NCBI RefSeq assembly: GCF_019655855.1
Contig: NZ_BPFX01000016.1
Location: forward strand, 62,001 to 126,000
DNA: 64,000 nt
Reading direction: 5' to 3'
Source of the DNA: Pseudomonas paralcaligenes
GTDB taxonomy: Bacteria > Pseudomonadota > Gammaproteobacteria > Pseudomonadales > Pseudomonadaceae
Shown: piece by piece, positions 1-8,764 of the stretch
How the letters are laid out: each line of letters starts with the position of its first letter
Numbering within the stretch: the first letter of the stretch is position 1
Translations under genes and position numbers: made by a program
The notes under the pieces: model-generated
The model's database searches: none
What the model saw: the letters and a program-made list of their open reading frames with translations, nothing else
What the model was told of the DNA's origin: nothing

Positions 1-1283
1 CCGCCTCGGTGGGGGTGGCCTACAAGATCATTACCAACCTGATCATGCTGCCGGTGCTGGCCAGTTACTTCAGCTTCGATAGAGCCTATGTCGCACGTGT
101 CGAGAAGCTGCGAGAAAAGCGCGATGGCGTGATGGTTTGGCTAGGTCGTATCGCCGAGCCGCGTAACGCCACGATTGGCGCGGTGCTGGGCTTGGTGCTT
201 ATGGTTGTAGCCGTTTGGCAAAGCCAGGGACGCCATGTTGGCCACGTTCTTCCTGGGGCGCCAGAGCTGCATGCGGACTCCCAGTACAACCGGGATGTGC
301 AGAGTGTGGTCAGCCATTTCGCCCTGGGTCTGGATCTGTTCACCGTGGCAGTGGAAACCCCCGCAGGCGGCTGTTACCGCAACGATGTGATGGCCTATGT
401 CGACCGCCTGACTTGGTATCTTGGCAATGTGCCCGGTGTGCTCTCGGCGCAGTCCCTGCCGGCGCTGAGCAAGCTGTCGGCCTCCGGCGTCAACGAGGGC
501 AATCCCAAGTGGGCCGCGCTGCCGCTGGATGAGCTGTCGCTGGGTGAAGCGGTGCGCCAGGTGCCTGAAGCCCTGCGCCTATACAACGCCGACTGCACGC
601 TGCTGCCGATCAACCTCTATCTCACTGACCACAAGGCCAGCACCCTGAAACAGGTAGTGCAGGCGGTAGAGGATTATCGGGCCGAACATAAGTTGGAGGG
701 GGTGACGGTACGTCTGGCCAGCGGCAATGCCGGCGTACAAGCAGCCACGAATGAGATTGTGGAGACCTCAGAGCTGCCGATGATGCTCTACGTCTACCTG
801 ACCATCGTGCTGCTGGTGTTTCTGGTGTACCGCGACTGGCGCGCCATGATCGCCTGCTGCTTGCCACTGACTCTGGCGACTTTCCTCGGCTACTGGTTCA
901 TGAAGGAGCTGGATATCGGCCTGACCGTCGCCACTCTGCCGGTGATGGTGCTCGCGGTAGGCATCGGCGTGGATTACGCCTTCTACATCTACAACCGCCT
1001 GCAGATGCATCTCGCTGCAGGGCTGCACATCGTCAGCGCATTCCAGCAAGCCTTGCGCGAGGTTGGGGTGGCCACGGTATTTACCGCCCTGACGCTGTCC
1101 GTCGGGGTCGCCACCTGGTCGTTCTCGGCACTGAAGTTCCAGGCCGACATGGGTCTGCTGCTCACCTTCATGTTCATGGCCAACATGATTATGGCCATCA
1201 CCCTGCTGCCGGCCCTGGCCGTGGTACTGGAAATCCTGATTCCGCGGCGGGGGCCGGTACGTGCGCCCCTGATCGTGCATTGA
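1..1283 (+). CDS. RND/MMPL-family transporter, 3' part
   Basis: The C-terminal part of an inner-membrane RND-superfamily permease. The reading frame is already open at the window edge (codons for A-S-V precede the first GTG at 9), so the gene begins upstream and about 427 residues are visible. These hold one large periplasmic loop followed by the typical last helices, including 'GIGVDYAFYIYNRL', the acidic fourth-helix-type motif that carries protons in the family. It ends 13 bases before a Ycf48-like gene. Permeases of this type commonly sit next to Ycf48-like and DUF1302/DUF1329 proteins in Pseudomonas, where export of lipidic or terpenoid compounds is suspected. The substrate cannot be read from the sequence. 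Confidence 0.85.
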   Translation, partial: ASVGVAYKIITNLIMLPVLASYFSFDRAYVARVEKLREKRDGVMVWLGRIAEPRNATIGAVLGLVLMVVAVWQSQGRHVGHVLPGAPELHADSQYNRDVQSVVSHFALGLDLFTVAVETPAGGCYRNDVMAYVDRLTWYLGNVPGVLSAQSLPALSKLSASGVNEGNPKWAALPLDELSLGEAVRQVPEALRLYNADCTLLPINLYLTDHKASTLKQVVQAVEDYRAEHKLEGVTVRLASGNAGVQAATNEIVETSELPMMLYVYLTIVLLVFLVYRDWRAMIACCLPLTLATFLGYWFMKELDIGLTVATLPVMVLAVGIGVDYAFYIYNRLQMHLAAGLHIVSAFQQALREVGVATVFTALTLSVGVATWSFSALKFQADMGLLLTFMFMANMIMAITLLPALAVVLEILIPRRGPVRAPLIVH

Positions 1284-1296
1284 GAGAGGAGCACGC

Positions 1297-2241
1297 ATGA
1301 TGTTCGCGATTCGTTTCCTGCAACTGCCGTTGGCGGCTCTGGCGCTGGCTATGACCGGCAGCCTGTGGGCTGCCGAAGTGGAGGCCCCGGCAATAGCCGT
1401 GGAGAACGCCCAGCACGCGCCGCTGGTGGCCGTGAGCCAGGTCGGCCGGCGTCTGGTCGCCGTGGGCGACCATGGCATCGTCGTGTTGTCCGATGATGGC
1501 AAAACCTGGCGTCAGGCCAGCAGTGTGCCGGTGGATGGCCTGCTCACGGCGCTGAGCTTCATCGATGAGCGCCAAGGCTGGGCGGTAGGCCATGGTGGGG
1601 TGCTACTGCATACCGAAGACGGTGGTGAAACCTGGGCTCTGCAACAGCGCCTGGAAGAGCAGCCGGTACTGCTCTCGGTGTGGTTCGAGAATGCCCGGCA
1701 CGGCATCGTCGTCGGTGCCTACGGTTATGCCGCGCAAACCCAGGATGGCGGGCAGAGCTGGCAACGCCTGAGCGTGGGTGCGGAGGGTGACGACTATCAC
1801 CTCAACCATATCTTCGCCGCCCGTGATGGCAGCCTGTTGATCGCCGCCGAAGCAGGCAACGCCTATCGCTCTGCTGATCGCGGTGCCAGCTGGCAATCAC
1901 TCGACACCGGCGTCAGCGGCTCTCTGTGGAGTGGTGTCGGGCTGCGTGATGGTCGAGCGCTGCTGGTTGGCATGAGCGGAAGGGTGCTGCTCGGCGACAG
2001 TTCAGGCCAACGCTGGCGCGAACTGCGTAGCGGCACAAGCGAGGCGATCACTGATGTCGCGCAACTGGCTGATGGTCGCGTCGCTCTGGTCGGCAATGGG
2101 GGGCTGGTGGCGCTCTCCGATACGAAGGTAGAGCGCTTCAACGCGTCTCAGCGTGAGGACCGCCTGAACATCTCTGCATTGGCTCCACTCACTGGCGGGC
2201 ATCTGCTGCTGTTTGGGGCGGCAGGGGTGATCCCTCAATAG
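1297..2241 (+). CDS. Ycf48-like beta-propeller exported protein
   Basis: A 314-residue protein with a signal peptide (hydrophobic segment to about residue 24, 'SLWAAEV' cleavage region). The rest is made of repeated blades with the BNR/Ycf48 pattern: 'S.DGKTWRQ', 'TEDGGETW', 'TQDGGQSW' and 'SADRGASW'. The fold resembles the photosystem II assembly factor Ycf48, but in heterotrophs such proteins pair with MMPL permeases and have no photosynthetic role. It starts 13 bases after the permease, with 'GAGAGGAG' just upstream, so the two are probably co-transcribed. The function is unknown; a periplasmic partner of the transporter is an inference from context. Confidence 0.8.
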   Translation: MMFAIRFLQLPLAALALAMTGSLWAAEVEAPAIAVENAQHAPLVAVSQVGRRLVAVGDHGIVVLSDDGKTWRQASSVPVDGLLTALSFIDERQGWAVGHGGVLLHTEDGGETWALQQRLEEQPVLLSVWFENARHGIVVGAYGYAAQTQDGGQSWQRLSVGAEGDDYHLNHIFAARDGSLLIAAEAGNAYRSADRGASWQSLDTGVSGSLWSGVGLRDGRALLVGMSGRVLLGDSSGQRWRELRSGTSEAITDVAQLADGRVALVGNGGLVALSDTKVERFNASQREDRLNISALAPLTGGHLLLFGAAGVIPQ

Positions 2242-2407
2242 TTGGCATTGCGTCGATCACTATTGTCATGGCCCTTGCTGCAGGGGCTGACCCAAAGCGC
2301 TCGACGCCATCCCTTCGACAGTACGCGCCCCTGCAGTTTGTTTGCTCGTTGAGATACACGACGAACTCTTAAGGGGCGCTGCCTTCTTGCATGGCTGGAG
2401 TGCATCG

Positions 2408-4543
2408 ATGCGTACCTTGTTCGCCAGGTTGTCATTGCGATTCAAGCTGGTGCTGTTCAACGGCCTGCTTCTGGCGTTGATCACTGTTCTACTGGTGGCT
2501 TCTGGCCTGCTGTCTGCCCGCCAGCAGCAGAACATGGTGATGACTAGCACAGAGCCATTCGTACTGGGAACCGTCCAGGGGCGCATGAGTCAGGCGCTGG
2601 CTTGCGAGCTGTCGGTCATCAGCAACGTCTTTCAGTCAGCCAGAGCAATGGGTGAGTTACTGGCTCAACAGGTGTCTCGATATCGTGCGTTGGCAAAAGA
2701 AGGGGGCGCTCACTTCGAACAGCGTCTCGCATTAAACCGAGCTACCGAAACTGCTCTGCATGCTAGTCATTCCAGCTACGCGAGTTATGTGGTGCTTGAG
2801 CCGAATGCGTTCGCCGGTATGGACCGCGATTTCTCTGGGAATCATGAGGTGGGAGCTAATGACAGTGGCCGCGTGGCAACCTTCTGGTCTCGTAATGGCG
2901 AGGGCAGGATCAGCCATGAGGCCGTTCCTGAGGCGCTGCTGGCGGACCAGCAGACCAACTACTGGTATCAGTGCCCTCTGCAGCGCAACGCACTCTGCAT
3001 ATTGGACCCATACAACTACGAGTTCCCAGGCGAAGGGGTGGCTGTAGTCAGCACCGTTGCTGTGCCGGTAAAGGACAACGGCGAGGCAGTGGGCATGGTG
3101 GGCTTCGACCTGCGTCTGGATTTTGTCCAGGAACTGTTGGAGCGTGCCAATGCACGTCTATTCGGAGGGCAGGGAGAGCTGATTCTGGCCTCGCCTGGTG
3201 GCGTGATTGCAGGATTCAGCAGCGCACCTCAGCGTGTCGGCTCGCCTCTGGTGGAGGCGGATGGTCTGCAGGCTGATCAGCTGCAGGAACTGTTGCGTGA
3301 TGACGGGCGTGTGCGGCTGGAGGTATTGGCAGATGACCGCTTCCAGCTGATCCAGCCGATACCCGTGATCAGCGGTGAATCGCCGTGGGTGGTCATCTAC
3401 CGGGTCGATCAAACCGTTGCCGCTGCCGATGCCGTCGAGCTGCGCGCCGATCTTTCTGCTGCTGCGCAGGGCACGGTCTGGCAGCAAGTTTTTCTGGCCG
3501 CCATGGTGGCTGCACTGGCTTTGCTGCTGATGGCCTGGCTATGCGCGCATGCGCTGGAGCCCCTGCGCCGTATGCGGGGGCTGATGGACGACCTGGCCAG
3601 TGGTGAAGGGGATCTGACACGACTGCTGCCAGTGGTGAATCGTGATGAAGTTGGAGCGCTTGCCGAAAGCATCAATCGTTTTATCGGTGGGCTGCGCGAG
3701 CTTCTGGCGCAGGTTCGCGACTCCCAGGAGCAGGTAAGTGAGTGCACCCAAACCAGCTTCGAGCTGGCGCGGGCTTCCACTGAGCGGGTAGCTCGGCAGC
3801 ATGACGAGATCCGCCTGGTGGCGACGGCGATCAATCAGGTGGCGTGCTCAGTCGACGAGATTGCCCGCAGTACCGTGACCACCGCCGATGCAGCTCAGCG
3901 ATCTCACGGCGCGGCCCTGGAGAGCCGGACTGTCATCCGTGAGGGCGGCGATGAGGTGCGCCAGTTGTTCAGTCATATCGGCGATGTCCAAACCGTTGCT
4001 AAGGCGCTGAATGCGGACTCGGAGCGCATTACCGCGATCATGCAGTTGATCCGAAATGTGGCCGAACAGACCAACCTGCTCGCTTTGAACGCAGCGATCG
4101 AGGCTGCCCGCGCGGGTGAGCATGGTCGAGGGTTTGCCGTAGTGGCTGATGAGGTGCGAGCCCTGGCCGCGCGGACGCAGCAGTCCAGCGCCGAAATCGA
4201 AACCATTGTGCTTGGCATCCAGAAGGGGACTCGCAGTGCGGTGACTGCTATCGACAGCAGCCTGCTGCACCTGAAGGAAAGCGTTGCTCATGCAGAGTCT
4301 GCAGAACACGCACTTGAGCATATTGTCACCGCGGCGGGCGAGATATCCGCCCTGGCGTCTCAGATCGCGACAGCAGTGGAAGAGCAGCGAGCGGTTACTG
4401 AGGAGTTGAGCCGGAATGTTTCCGTCGTTGGCCGGGCCGCAGCGGAGATAAACCAGCTGACGCAGGCCGGAGAGCGAGAGCACGTTCAAGTAACGGATCG
4501 GATGTCTGTACTCGGCAGGCAGATCGAGCGTTTTCGGCTCTAG
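2408..4543 (+). CDS. Methyl-accepting chemotaxis protein with dCache-like sensor
   Basis: A 711-residue chemoreceptor. A first transmembrane helix (about residues 12-34) is followed by a large periplasmic ligand-binding region of double-Cache type. A second helix lies near residues 385-405, then a HAMP segment ('LRRMRGLMDDLASGEGDLTR') and a cytoplasmic signalling domain with the conserved hairpin tip 'EQTNLLALNAAIEAARAGE'. I placed the start at the ATG at 2408, with GGAG seven bases upstream; the frame is open further upstream but without a good ribosome site. It lies directly upstream of the amine dehydrogenase operon. Sensing of an amine or amino acid is possible but only inferred from position. 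Confidence 0.92.
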   Translation: MRTLFARLSLRFKLVLFNGLLLALITVLLVASGLLSARQQQNMVMTSTEPFVLGTVQGRMSQALACELSVISNVFQSARAMGELLAQQVSRYRALAKEGGAHFEQRLALNRATETALHASHSSYASYVVLEPNAFAGMDRDFSGNHEVGANDSGRVATFWSRNGEGRISHEAVPEALLADQQTNYWYQCPLQRNALCILDPYNYEFPGEGVAVVSTVAVPVKDNGEAVGMVGFDLRLDFVQELLERANARLFGGQGELILASPGGVIAGFSSAPQRVGSPLVEADGLQADQLQELLRDDGRVRLEVLADDRFQLIQPIPVISGESPWVVIYRVDQTVAAADAVELRADLSAAAQGTVWQQVFLAAMVAALALLLMAWLCAHALEPLRRMRGLMDDLASGEGDLTRLLPVVNRDEVGALAESINRFIGGLRELLAQVRDSQEQVSECTQTSFELARASTERVARQHDEIRLVATAINQVACSVDEIARSTVTTADAAQRSHGAALESRTVIREGGDEVRQLFSHIGDVQTVAKALNADSERITAIMQLIRNVAEQTNLLALNAAIEAARAGEHGRGFAVVADEVRALAARTQQSSAEIETIVLGIQKGTRSAVTAIDSSLLHLKESVAHAESAEHALEHIVTAAGEISALASQIATAVEEQRAVTEELSRNVSVVGRAAAEINQLTQAGEREHVQVTDRMSVLGRQIERFRL

Positions 4544-4547
4544 AAAA

Positions 4548-4562
4548 TGACATCAGATGTCA
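4548..4562. promoter_or_regulatory. Perfect palindrome upstream of the amine dehydrogenase operon
   Basis: The sequence TGACATCAGATGTCA is a perfect inverted repeat (7-base arms, one central base). It lies in the 125-base gap between the chemoreceptor stop and the first dehydrogenase gene. Its position suits an operator for the operon or part of the chemoreceptor's transcript end. No T-run follows, so it is not a classical terminator. No cognate regulator was identified. Confidence 0.35.
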
Positions 4563-4668
4563 AAGGGCCTGTCATCACGGGTCAATTCGCGCCCATAGCC
4601 CCTCGATAGACTCCTTTCGAAGCTGACCGCCCGCCCATGGGTTGCCCCGACGCCAAGGAACCTTCCGT

Positions 4669-5889
4669 ATGTTGATGCGTTCACTCCGATTCCTGTTTTG
4701 CGGTTTGTCGTTCTCCGTCCTGGCTTACCCCGCGATGGCCGAGTTTGTGCCTGAAACGGCGCATGTCGAGGTGTTGGGCGATCACCGCGATCAGAACTGG
4801 TTCTGGATCTGGGGCAGTAACGCTCCGAACATGGTCGACGGGCGTGCCTACCTGTTCGATGACAATGGACGCAACCTGGGGCTTCTGAGCACCGGGATGT
4901 GGACTAACGGCCTGGTCCTGTCGCACAAGCGCGATGAGATTTACGCCACCGAGATCTATTTCAGCCGGGGTGTGCGTGGTACTCGCTCGGACGTGGTCAC
5001 GGTGTATGACGCCAAGACCTTGAGCCCCAAGCGCGAAATCGAAATCCCCGCCAAGCGCATGAGTGCGCTGATCAGCACAGGCTTGAGCGTGCTGTCGGAC
5101 GACGAGCGCTTCCTGCTGGTGTTGAACTTCACACCGGCCCAGTCGATTTCCATCGTCGACCTGGAAAATCATCGCTTCGTCAGCGAAGTGGCCATCCCCG
5201 GCTGTGCCTCCATCTATCCCGCGGGTCCTCGGGACTTCTATGCCATCTGTGGCAATGGCGGTTTCTTCCATCTGCGTCTCGACGATCAAGGGCAAGTGGT
5301 TTCCCAGGAACGTACTGCTCCGGTGTTCGATCCGTTGCAGGACTTGCTGCTGACAACGGGCTCGCGCATCGGCGACACCTGGTATTTCGTGTCACAGAAG
5401 AACAACGCCTACGGCATCAAGATGGACGCGCAGGGTGTTGAGGCGAGTCAGCGCTGGTCGCTGGTCAGCGACGATGAGCGCGCCGACGGCTGGAGCATTG
5501 CCGGCAATCATGGCACCGCGCTGCATCAGAGCAGCGGCCGGCTGTATGTGCTGATGCATCAGGATAAGCCGGAGAACTATCAGAAGCCGGGGACCGAGGT
5601 ATGGGTCTATGACATTCGCACCCAGCAGCGCCTCGCGCGCATCGAGCTGAACGAGCTGAGCACCGCCATTGGTGTCAGCCAGGGTGAGCAACCGCGACTC
5701 TACAGCCTGGATTGGGTGGTCCCCATGCCAAGCCTGTTCACGCTCTGGATCTACCTGACAGAAGGCGAGGCCGGCCTGACGCCGCTGCTTCGCCAAGGCG
5801 TCAATATCTACGACGCCAACAGTGGCGAGCACCAGCGCAGCATCGGCGACATACCGCTGGGCTTCCTGAATGTGGTGGCGCCATGGTGA
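4669..5889 (+). CDS. aauB: TTQ amine dehydrogenase, large subunit (AauB/MauB family)
   Basis: A 406-residue exported seven-bladed beta-propeller that forms the heavy subunit of quinoprotein amine dehydrogenase in the periplasm (two heavy, two light chains). A signal peptide ends near 'AYPAMAEF'. Family landmarks include 'SRGVRGTRSDVVTVYDAKTL', 'PGCASIYPAGPRDFYAICGNG' and 'ERADGWSIAG', matching the equivalent methylamine dehydrogenase blades. AAGGA at 4655-4659 supports the ATG at 4669. The stop overlaps the next gene by seven bases. The gene order and the following monohaem cytochrome favour aromatic amine dehydrogenase (phenylethylamine, tyramine, tryptamine) over methylamine dehydrogenase, but substrate choice is inferred. 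Confidence 0.88.
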   Translation: MLMRSLRFLFCGLSFSVLAYPAMAEFVPETAHVEVLGDHRDQNWFWIWGSNAPNMVDGRAYLFDDNGRNLGLLSTGMWTNGLVLSHKRDEIYATEIYFSRGVRGTRSDVVTVYDAKTLSPKREIEIPAKRMSALISTGLSVLSDDERFLLVLNFTPAQSISIVDLENHRFVSEVAIPGCASIYPAGPRDFYAICGNGGFFHLRLDDQGQVVSQERTAPVFDPLQDLLLTTGSRIGDTWYFVSQKNNAYGIKMDAQGVEASQRWSLVSDDERADGWSIAGNHGTALHQSSGRLYVLMHQDKPENYQKPGTEVWVYDIRTQQRLARIELNELSTAIGVSQGEQPRLYSLDWVVPMPSLFTLWIYLTEGEAGLTPLLRQGVNIYDANSGEHQRSIGDIPLGFLNVVAPW

Positions 5890-6443
5890 TCGCTACCTAC
5901 CTGCATGATCCGCTCGTGCACCTGACCAGCGCCATGGCAATGGCTCTACTGCTAGGCGCCTCGGCTCTGCACAAGCTGCGTGACCTGGACGGCTTTGCCC
6001 AGATTCTGCAGCGCTATGGCCAGTCTTTGGCAGGCCTGTTGCCCGGCTGGCTACAAAACCTGTTGGTATGCCTGCTGCCGGCGCTGGAGCTGCTGGCCGC
6101 CGCGGGGCTTCTGGCGAGCTACTGGCTGGCCTGGGCCGCTGCACCTGCCGCGCTACTGCTGGCGGTTTACGCCGGAGTGCTGGCGCTCAGTGTGTGGCGA
6201 GGTCTGGCCATCGATGACTGCGGCTGCCATTTCGGTGGCAAGCGCCAGCCACCCAGCATGGCTCTGGTCTGGCGCAACTTGCTGTTAGTCCTGCTGGTCG
6301 TGAATCTGCTGGCTCCAATGACGGGGCGCGTGCTGGTGTGGTTCGACGCGCTCACGCTGGGTTTCTCCCTCATGAGCGGAGTGGTGCTTTACCTGCTGGC
6401 CAACCTGCTGATTTCCAATCGTGTATCCCTGAGGGAACTGTGA
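5883..6443 (+). CDS. aauE: MauE/DoxX-like membrane protein for small-subunit maturation
   Basis: A 186-residue inner-membrane protein with about five hydrophobic segments. A conserved 'DDCGCHFGG' in a loop gives a vicinal-type cysteine pair, as in MauE proteins. In the mau and aau systems MauE and MauD are needed for export or disulfide formation of the cysteine-rich small subunit, and MauE probably moves electrons across the membrane. The start ATG at 5883 overlaps the end of the large-subunit gene (ATGGTGA). The stop overlaps the next start (TGATG), so translation is coupled. Confidence 0.85.
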   Translation: MVIATYLHDPLVHLTSAMAMALLLGASALHKLRDLDGFAQILQRYGQSLAGLLPGWLQNLLVCLLPALELLAAAGLLASYWLAWAAAPAALLLAVYAGVLALSVWRGLAIDDCGCHFGGKRQPPSMALVWRNLLLVLLVVNLLAPMTGRVLVWFDALTLGFSLMSGVVLYLLANLLISNRVSLREL

Positions 6444-7078
6444 TGAGCATGACGAATGCGCTGATTGTTTCCAGCCTTTTTTCCTGGCTGATGACCGTGG
6501 GGCTGATCCTCGCCGTGTGGGCACTGGCCCGTCAGATCGGTGTACTGCACGAGCGAATCAAGCCGGTCGGTGCGCTTTCCTTGGGCAAGTCGATCAAGGC
6601 CGGCGAAGTGGCGCCGCGCTTCACGCTGCCGAGCCTTACCGGTGGCTCGGTCAGCCTGGGTGGCGTCAGCTCGCAGGGCCAGTCGACCCTGCTGTTCTTT
6701 CTCTCGGAGACCTGTCTGGTCTGCAAGACCCTGTTGCCGGTGCTCAAGTCGCTGCGCCAGCACGAGCGAGCTCGTTTGCGGGTGATTCTGGCCAGCGATG
6801 GCGATGCCGGCGCTCACCAAGCTTTCATTGAGCTGCATCGCTTGCAGGAATTTCCCTATCTGCTGTCGCAGGAGGTAGGTCTGGCCTACCAGATCAGCAA
6901 GTTGCCCTACGGCGTGCTGATCGATGCGAACGGAACCGTCGTTACCCATGGACTGATCAACAATCGTGAGCACCTGGAGAGTCTTTTGGAGGCTCAGGAG
7001 ATGGGTTTCGCTTCGATTCAATCCTTCCGTGCCGCCGCGGATGCGGCAGAACAACCGCTCTACAAACAGGTGCACTGA
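6443..7078 (+). CDS. aauD: MauD-like thioredoxin-fold accessory protein
   Basis: A 211-residue protein anchored by an N-terminal helix (about residues 6-27) with a periplasmic thioredoxin/AhpC-TSA fold. The redox motif is C-L-V-C in 'SETCLVCKTLLPVLKSL', and the cis-proline region is 'ISKLPYGVLID'. MauD is required for stable, correctly disulfide-bonded small subunit in methylamine and aromatic amine dehydrogenases. The ATG at 6443 overlaps the upstream stop by one base. The small-subunit gene begins three bases after its stop, consistent with a dedicated chaperone or oxidoreductase. Confidence 0.87.
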   Translation: MSMTNALIVSSLFSWLMTVGLILAVWALARQIGVLHERIKPVGALSLGKSIKAGEVAPRFTLPSLTGGSVSLGGVSSQGQSTLLFFLSETCLVCKTLLPVLKSLRQHERARLRVILASDGDAGAHQAFIELHRLQEFPYLLSQEVGLAYQISKLPYGVLIDANGTVVTHGLINNREHLESLLEAQEMGFASIQSFRAAADAAEQPLYKQVH

Positions 7079-7080
7079 AC

Positions 7081-7605
7081 ATGGCGATCAAATGGTTCGA
7101 CGAAGCCGCCGAGATGCTGTCGCGTCGGGTTGCCCGCGGCACTTCGCGCCGAGGTTTTCTCGGGGGATTGGGCACCCTGATGATCGGGGTCGGTGCCACC
7201 ACTCTGCTGCCGGTATTTCGTAGCGGTGCCTTTGCCCAGACCAGCCCCAGCCTGGTGGAGGCGGGTGATCCGAACAGCTGTGACTACTGGCGGCACTGCG
7301 CTATCGATGGCTTCCTCTGTGGCTGTTGTGGCGGCACGGTTAACAGTTGCCCGCCGGGCACCGTGCGTTCGGACATCACCTGGATCGGCACTTGCCGCAA
7401 TCCGTCCGACGGCAAGGACTACGTGATTTCCTATAACGACTGCTGCGGCAAGAGCAGTTGCGGACGCTGCGTCTGTCAGCGAGACGAAGGCGATACGCCC
7501 CTCTACCGGCCACAAAGCTCCAACGATCTGAACTGGTGTTCCGGCAGCCACGCAGACATGCCCTATCACTGCTCGCTGTCAGTGGTGATCGGGGTGAAGG
7601 AGTAG
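7081..7605 (+). CDS. aauA: TTQ amine dehydrogenase, small subunit (AauA/MauA)
   Basis: A 174-residue catalytic light chain. A twin-arginine signal ('SRRGFLGGL', residues 22-30) is followed by a mature domain with 14 cysteines. The two tryptophans that cross-link to form TTQ are W101 (in 'ITWIGTC') and W152 (in 'LNWCSG'). Their spacing of 51 matches W57/W108 of methylamine dehydrogenase. D120 ('SYNDCCGK') sits where the catalytic aspartate is expected. All key residues are present, so the enzyme should be active if TTQ is made. No mauG-like gene is in view, which agrees with known aau clusters and contrasts with mau clusters. Confidence 0.93.
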   Translation: MAIKWFDEAAEMLSRRVARGTSRRGFLGGLGTLMIGVGATTLLPVFRSGAFAQTSPSLVEAGDPNSCDYWRHCAIDGFLCGCCGGTVNSCPPGTVRSDITWIGTCRNPSDGKDYVISYNDCCGKSSCGRCVCQRDEGDTPLYRPQSSNDLNWCSGSHADMPYHCSLSVVIGVKE

Positions 7606-7607
7606 CG

Positions 7608-8042
7608 ATGCCGAGCCTGCGCCTTACTGCCTGCGCCTTTCTAGGGCTGATGCTGGCGGGGCCGTCTTCGGGCTGGGCAACCGAGCCGCGTCAGTTCGAT
7701 TACATGCTCAACTGTCAGGGCTGCCACCTGCCGGATGGCAGCGGCAACCTGGAGCGGCAGGTTCCTCCGTTTCGTGGGCAGCTGGGCAAGTTTCTCAGCG
7801 TGCCGGGTGGGCGGGAGTATCTGGTTCAGGTTCCCGGTTCAGCACTGTCTGGATTGTCAGACGACGCGTTAGCCGGGGTACTCAACTGGATGCTGGAGTC
7901 GTTCAGTGCCGCCGAGCTGCCGGCCGATTTCAAGCCCTATACCGGGGCGGAGCTGCACGAATGGCGCAAGCACATCCCAACCGATGTCGAACGGGTCCGC
8001 AGTGCGTTGCTGCAGCGGATCACCCAGCAAGAAAAGCAATAG
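7608..8042 (+). CDS. Monohaem c-type cytochrome
   Basis: A 144-residue exported protein with a signal peptide ('SSGWATEP' end), one haem site ('CQGCH') and a likely distal methionine in the C-terminal half. It starts two bases after the small-subunit stop at ATG 7608, preceded by 'AAGGAG'. In the aau cluster of Alcaligenes faecalis a small periplasmic monohaem cytochrome also follows aauA. The simplest role is taking electrons from reduced TTQ in place of azurin or amicyanin; this is inferred from order only. Confidence 0.85.
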   Translation: MPSLRLTACAFLGLMLAGPSSGWATEPRQFDYMLNCQGCHLPDGSGNLERQVPPFRGQLGKFLSVPGGREYLVQVPGSALSGLSDDALAGVLNWMLESFSAAELPADFKPYTGAELHEWRKHIPTDVERVRSALLQRITQQEKQ

Positions 8043-8055
8043 GAAACCGCAATCC

Positions 8056-8682
8056 ATGAAGCTACGCATCTGCGCCGGCCTGCTTCTGCTCGCCGCAACA
8101 TTACAGGCTTGGGCTGATGAGGCGCCGGCCCAAGCCGCCATGTGCACCGCGTGCCATGGCGCCCAGGGGCAGGGCAGTGCGCAACTTGGCGCTCCACGCT
8201 TGGCAGGTCAGCATGCGGATTACCTGCTCACGCAACTGCTCAACTTCAAGGCCGGACGGCGTGGCTATGACGCGCGTGATCCGTCTGGTGCCCAGATGCG
8301 CGCGGTGATCGCCACCCTGAGCGAGAGTGACCTTGAACGTCTTGCCAGTTATTTCGCCGTCCAGAAGGTTGCAGCGGGCGAGGTGACCCAAGTGGCGGAA
8401 ACCGCCCAGGGTGAAGCCATCTATCAGGGGACCTGCGCCGCCTGCCATGGACCAAAAGCGGAGGGCTTCGCCCACTTGAAGACGCCCAATCTGAGCATCC
8501 TCGATGGCGGCTATCTGGAGCGTCAGCTCTCGAACTACATACAAGGATTGCGCGGCAGCGAGGTCCATGCCGACGAGCTGGGTATCTGGATGCGTGGCAT
8601 CTCGCTGCAGATCGGTGGGGAGTCCGAGCGTAAAGCCATTGTCGACTACATAAGTAGCCTCTCCGCGGCGCCCACTCATTGA
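8056..8682 (+). CDS. Dihaem cytochrome c4-like protein
   Basis: A 208-residue exported protein with a signal peptide to about residue 19 ('LQAWADEA') and two haem-binding sites, 'CTACH' and 'CAACH', in two similar halves. This is the arrangement of cytochrome c4. C4-type cytochromes carry electrons to terminal oxidases. It begins 13 bases after the monohaem cytochrome and is the last gene of the operon before an 82-base gap. A relay from dehydrogenase to monohaem cytochrome to c4 to oxidase is a reasonable model but untested. Confidence 0.87.
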   Translation: MKLRICAGLLLLAATLQAWADEAPAQAAMCTACHGAQGQGSAQLGAPRLAGQHADYLLTQLLNFKAGRRGYDARDPSGAQMRAVIATLSESDLERLASYFAVQKVAAGEVTQVAETAQGEAIYQGTCAACHGPKAEGFAHLKTPNLSILDGGYLERQLSNYIQGLRGSEVHADELGIWMRGISLQIGGESERKAIVDYISSLSAAPTH

Positions 8683-8764
8683 GATACGCAGCTGCTTACG
8701 CCCGCTCAGCACTCCACCTGAGAAAGGGCTTCTCCAACCATTATTGTCAGGTGTCGCAGAGTCC

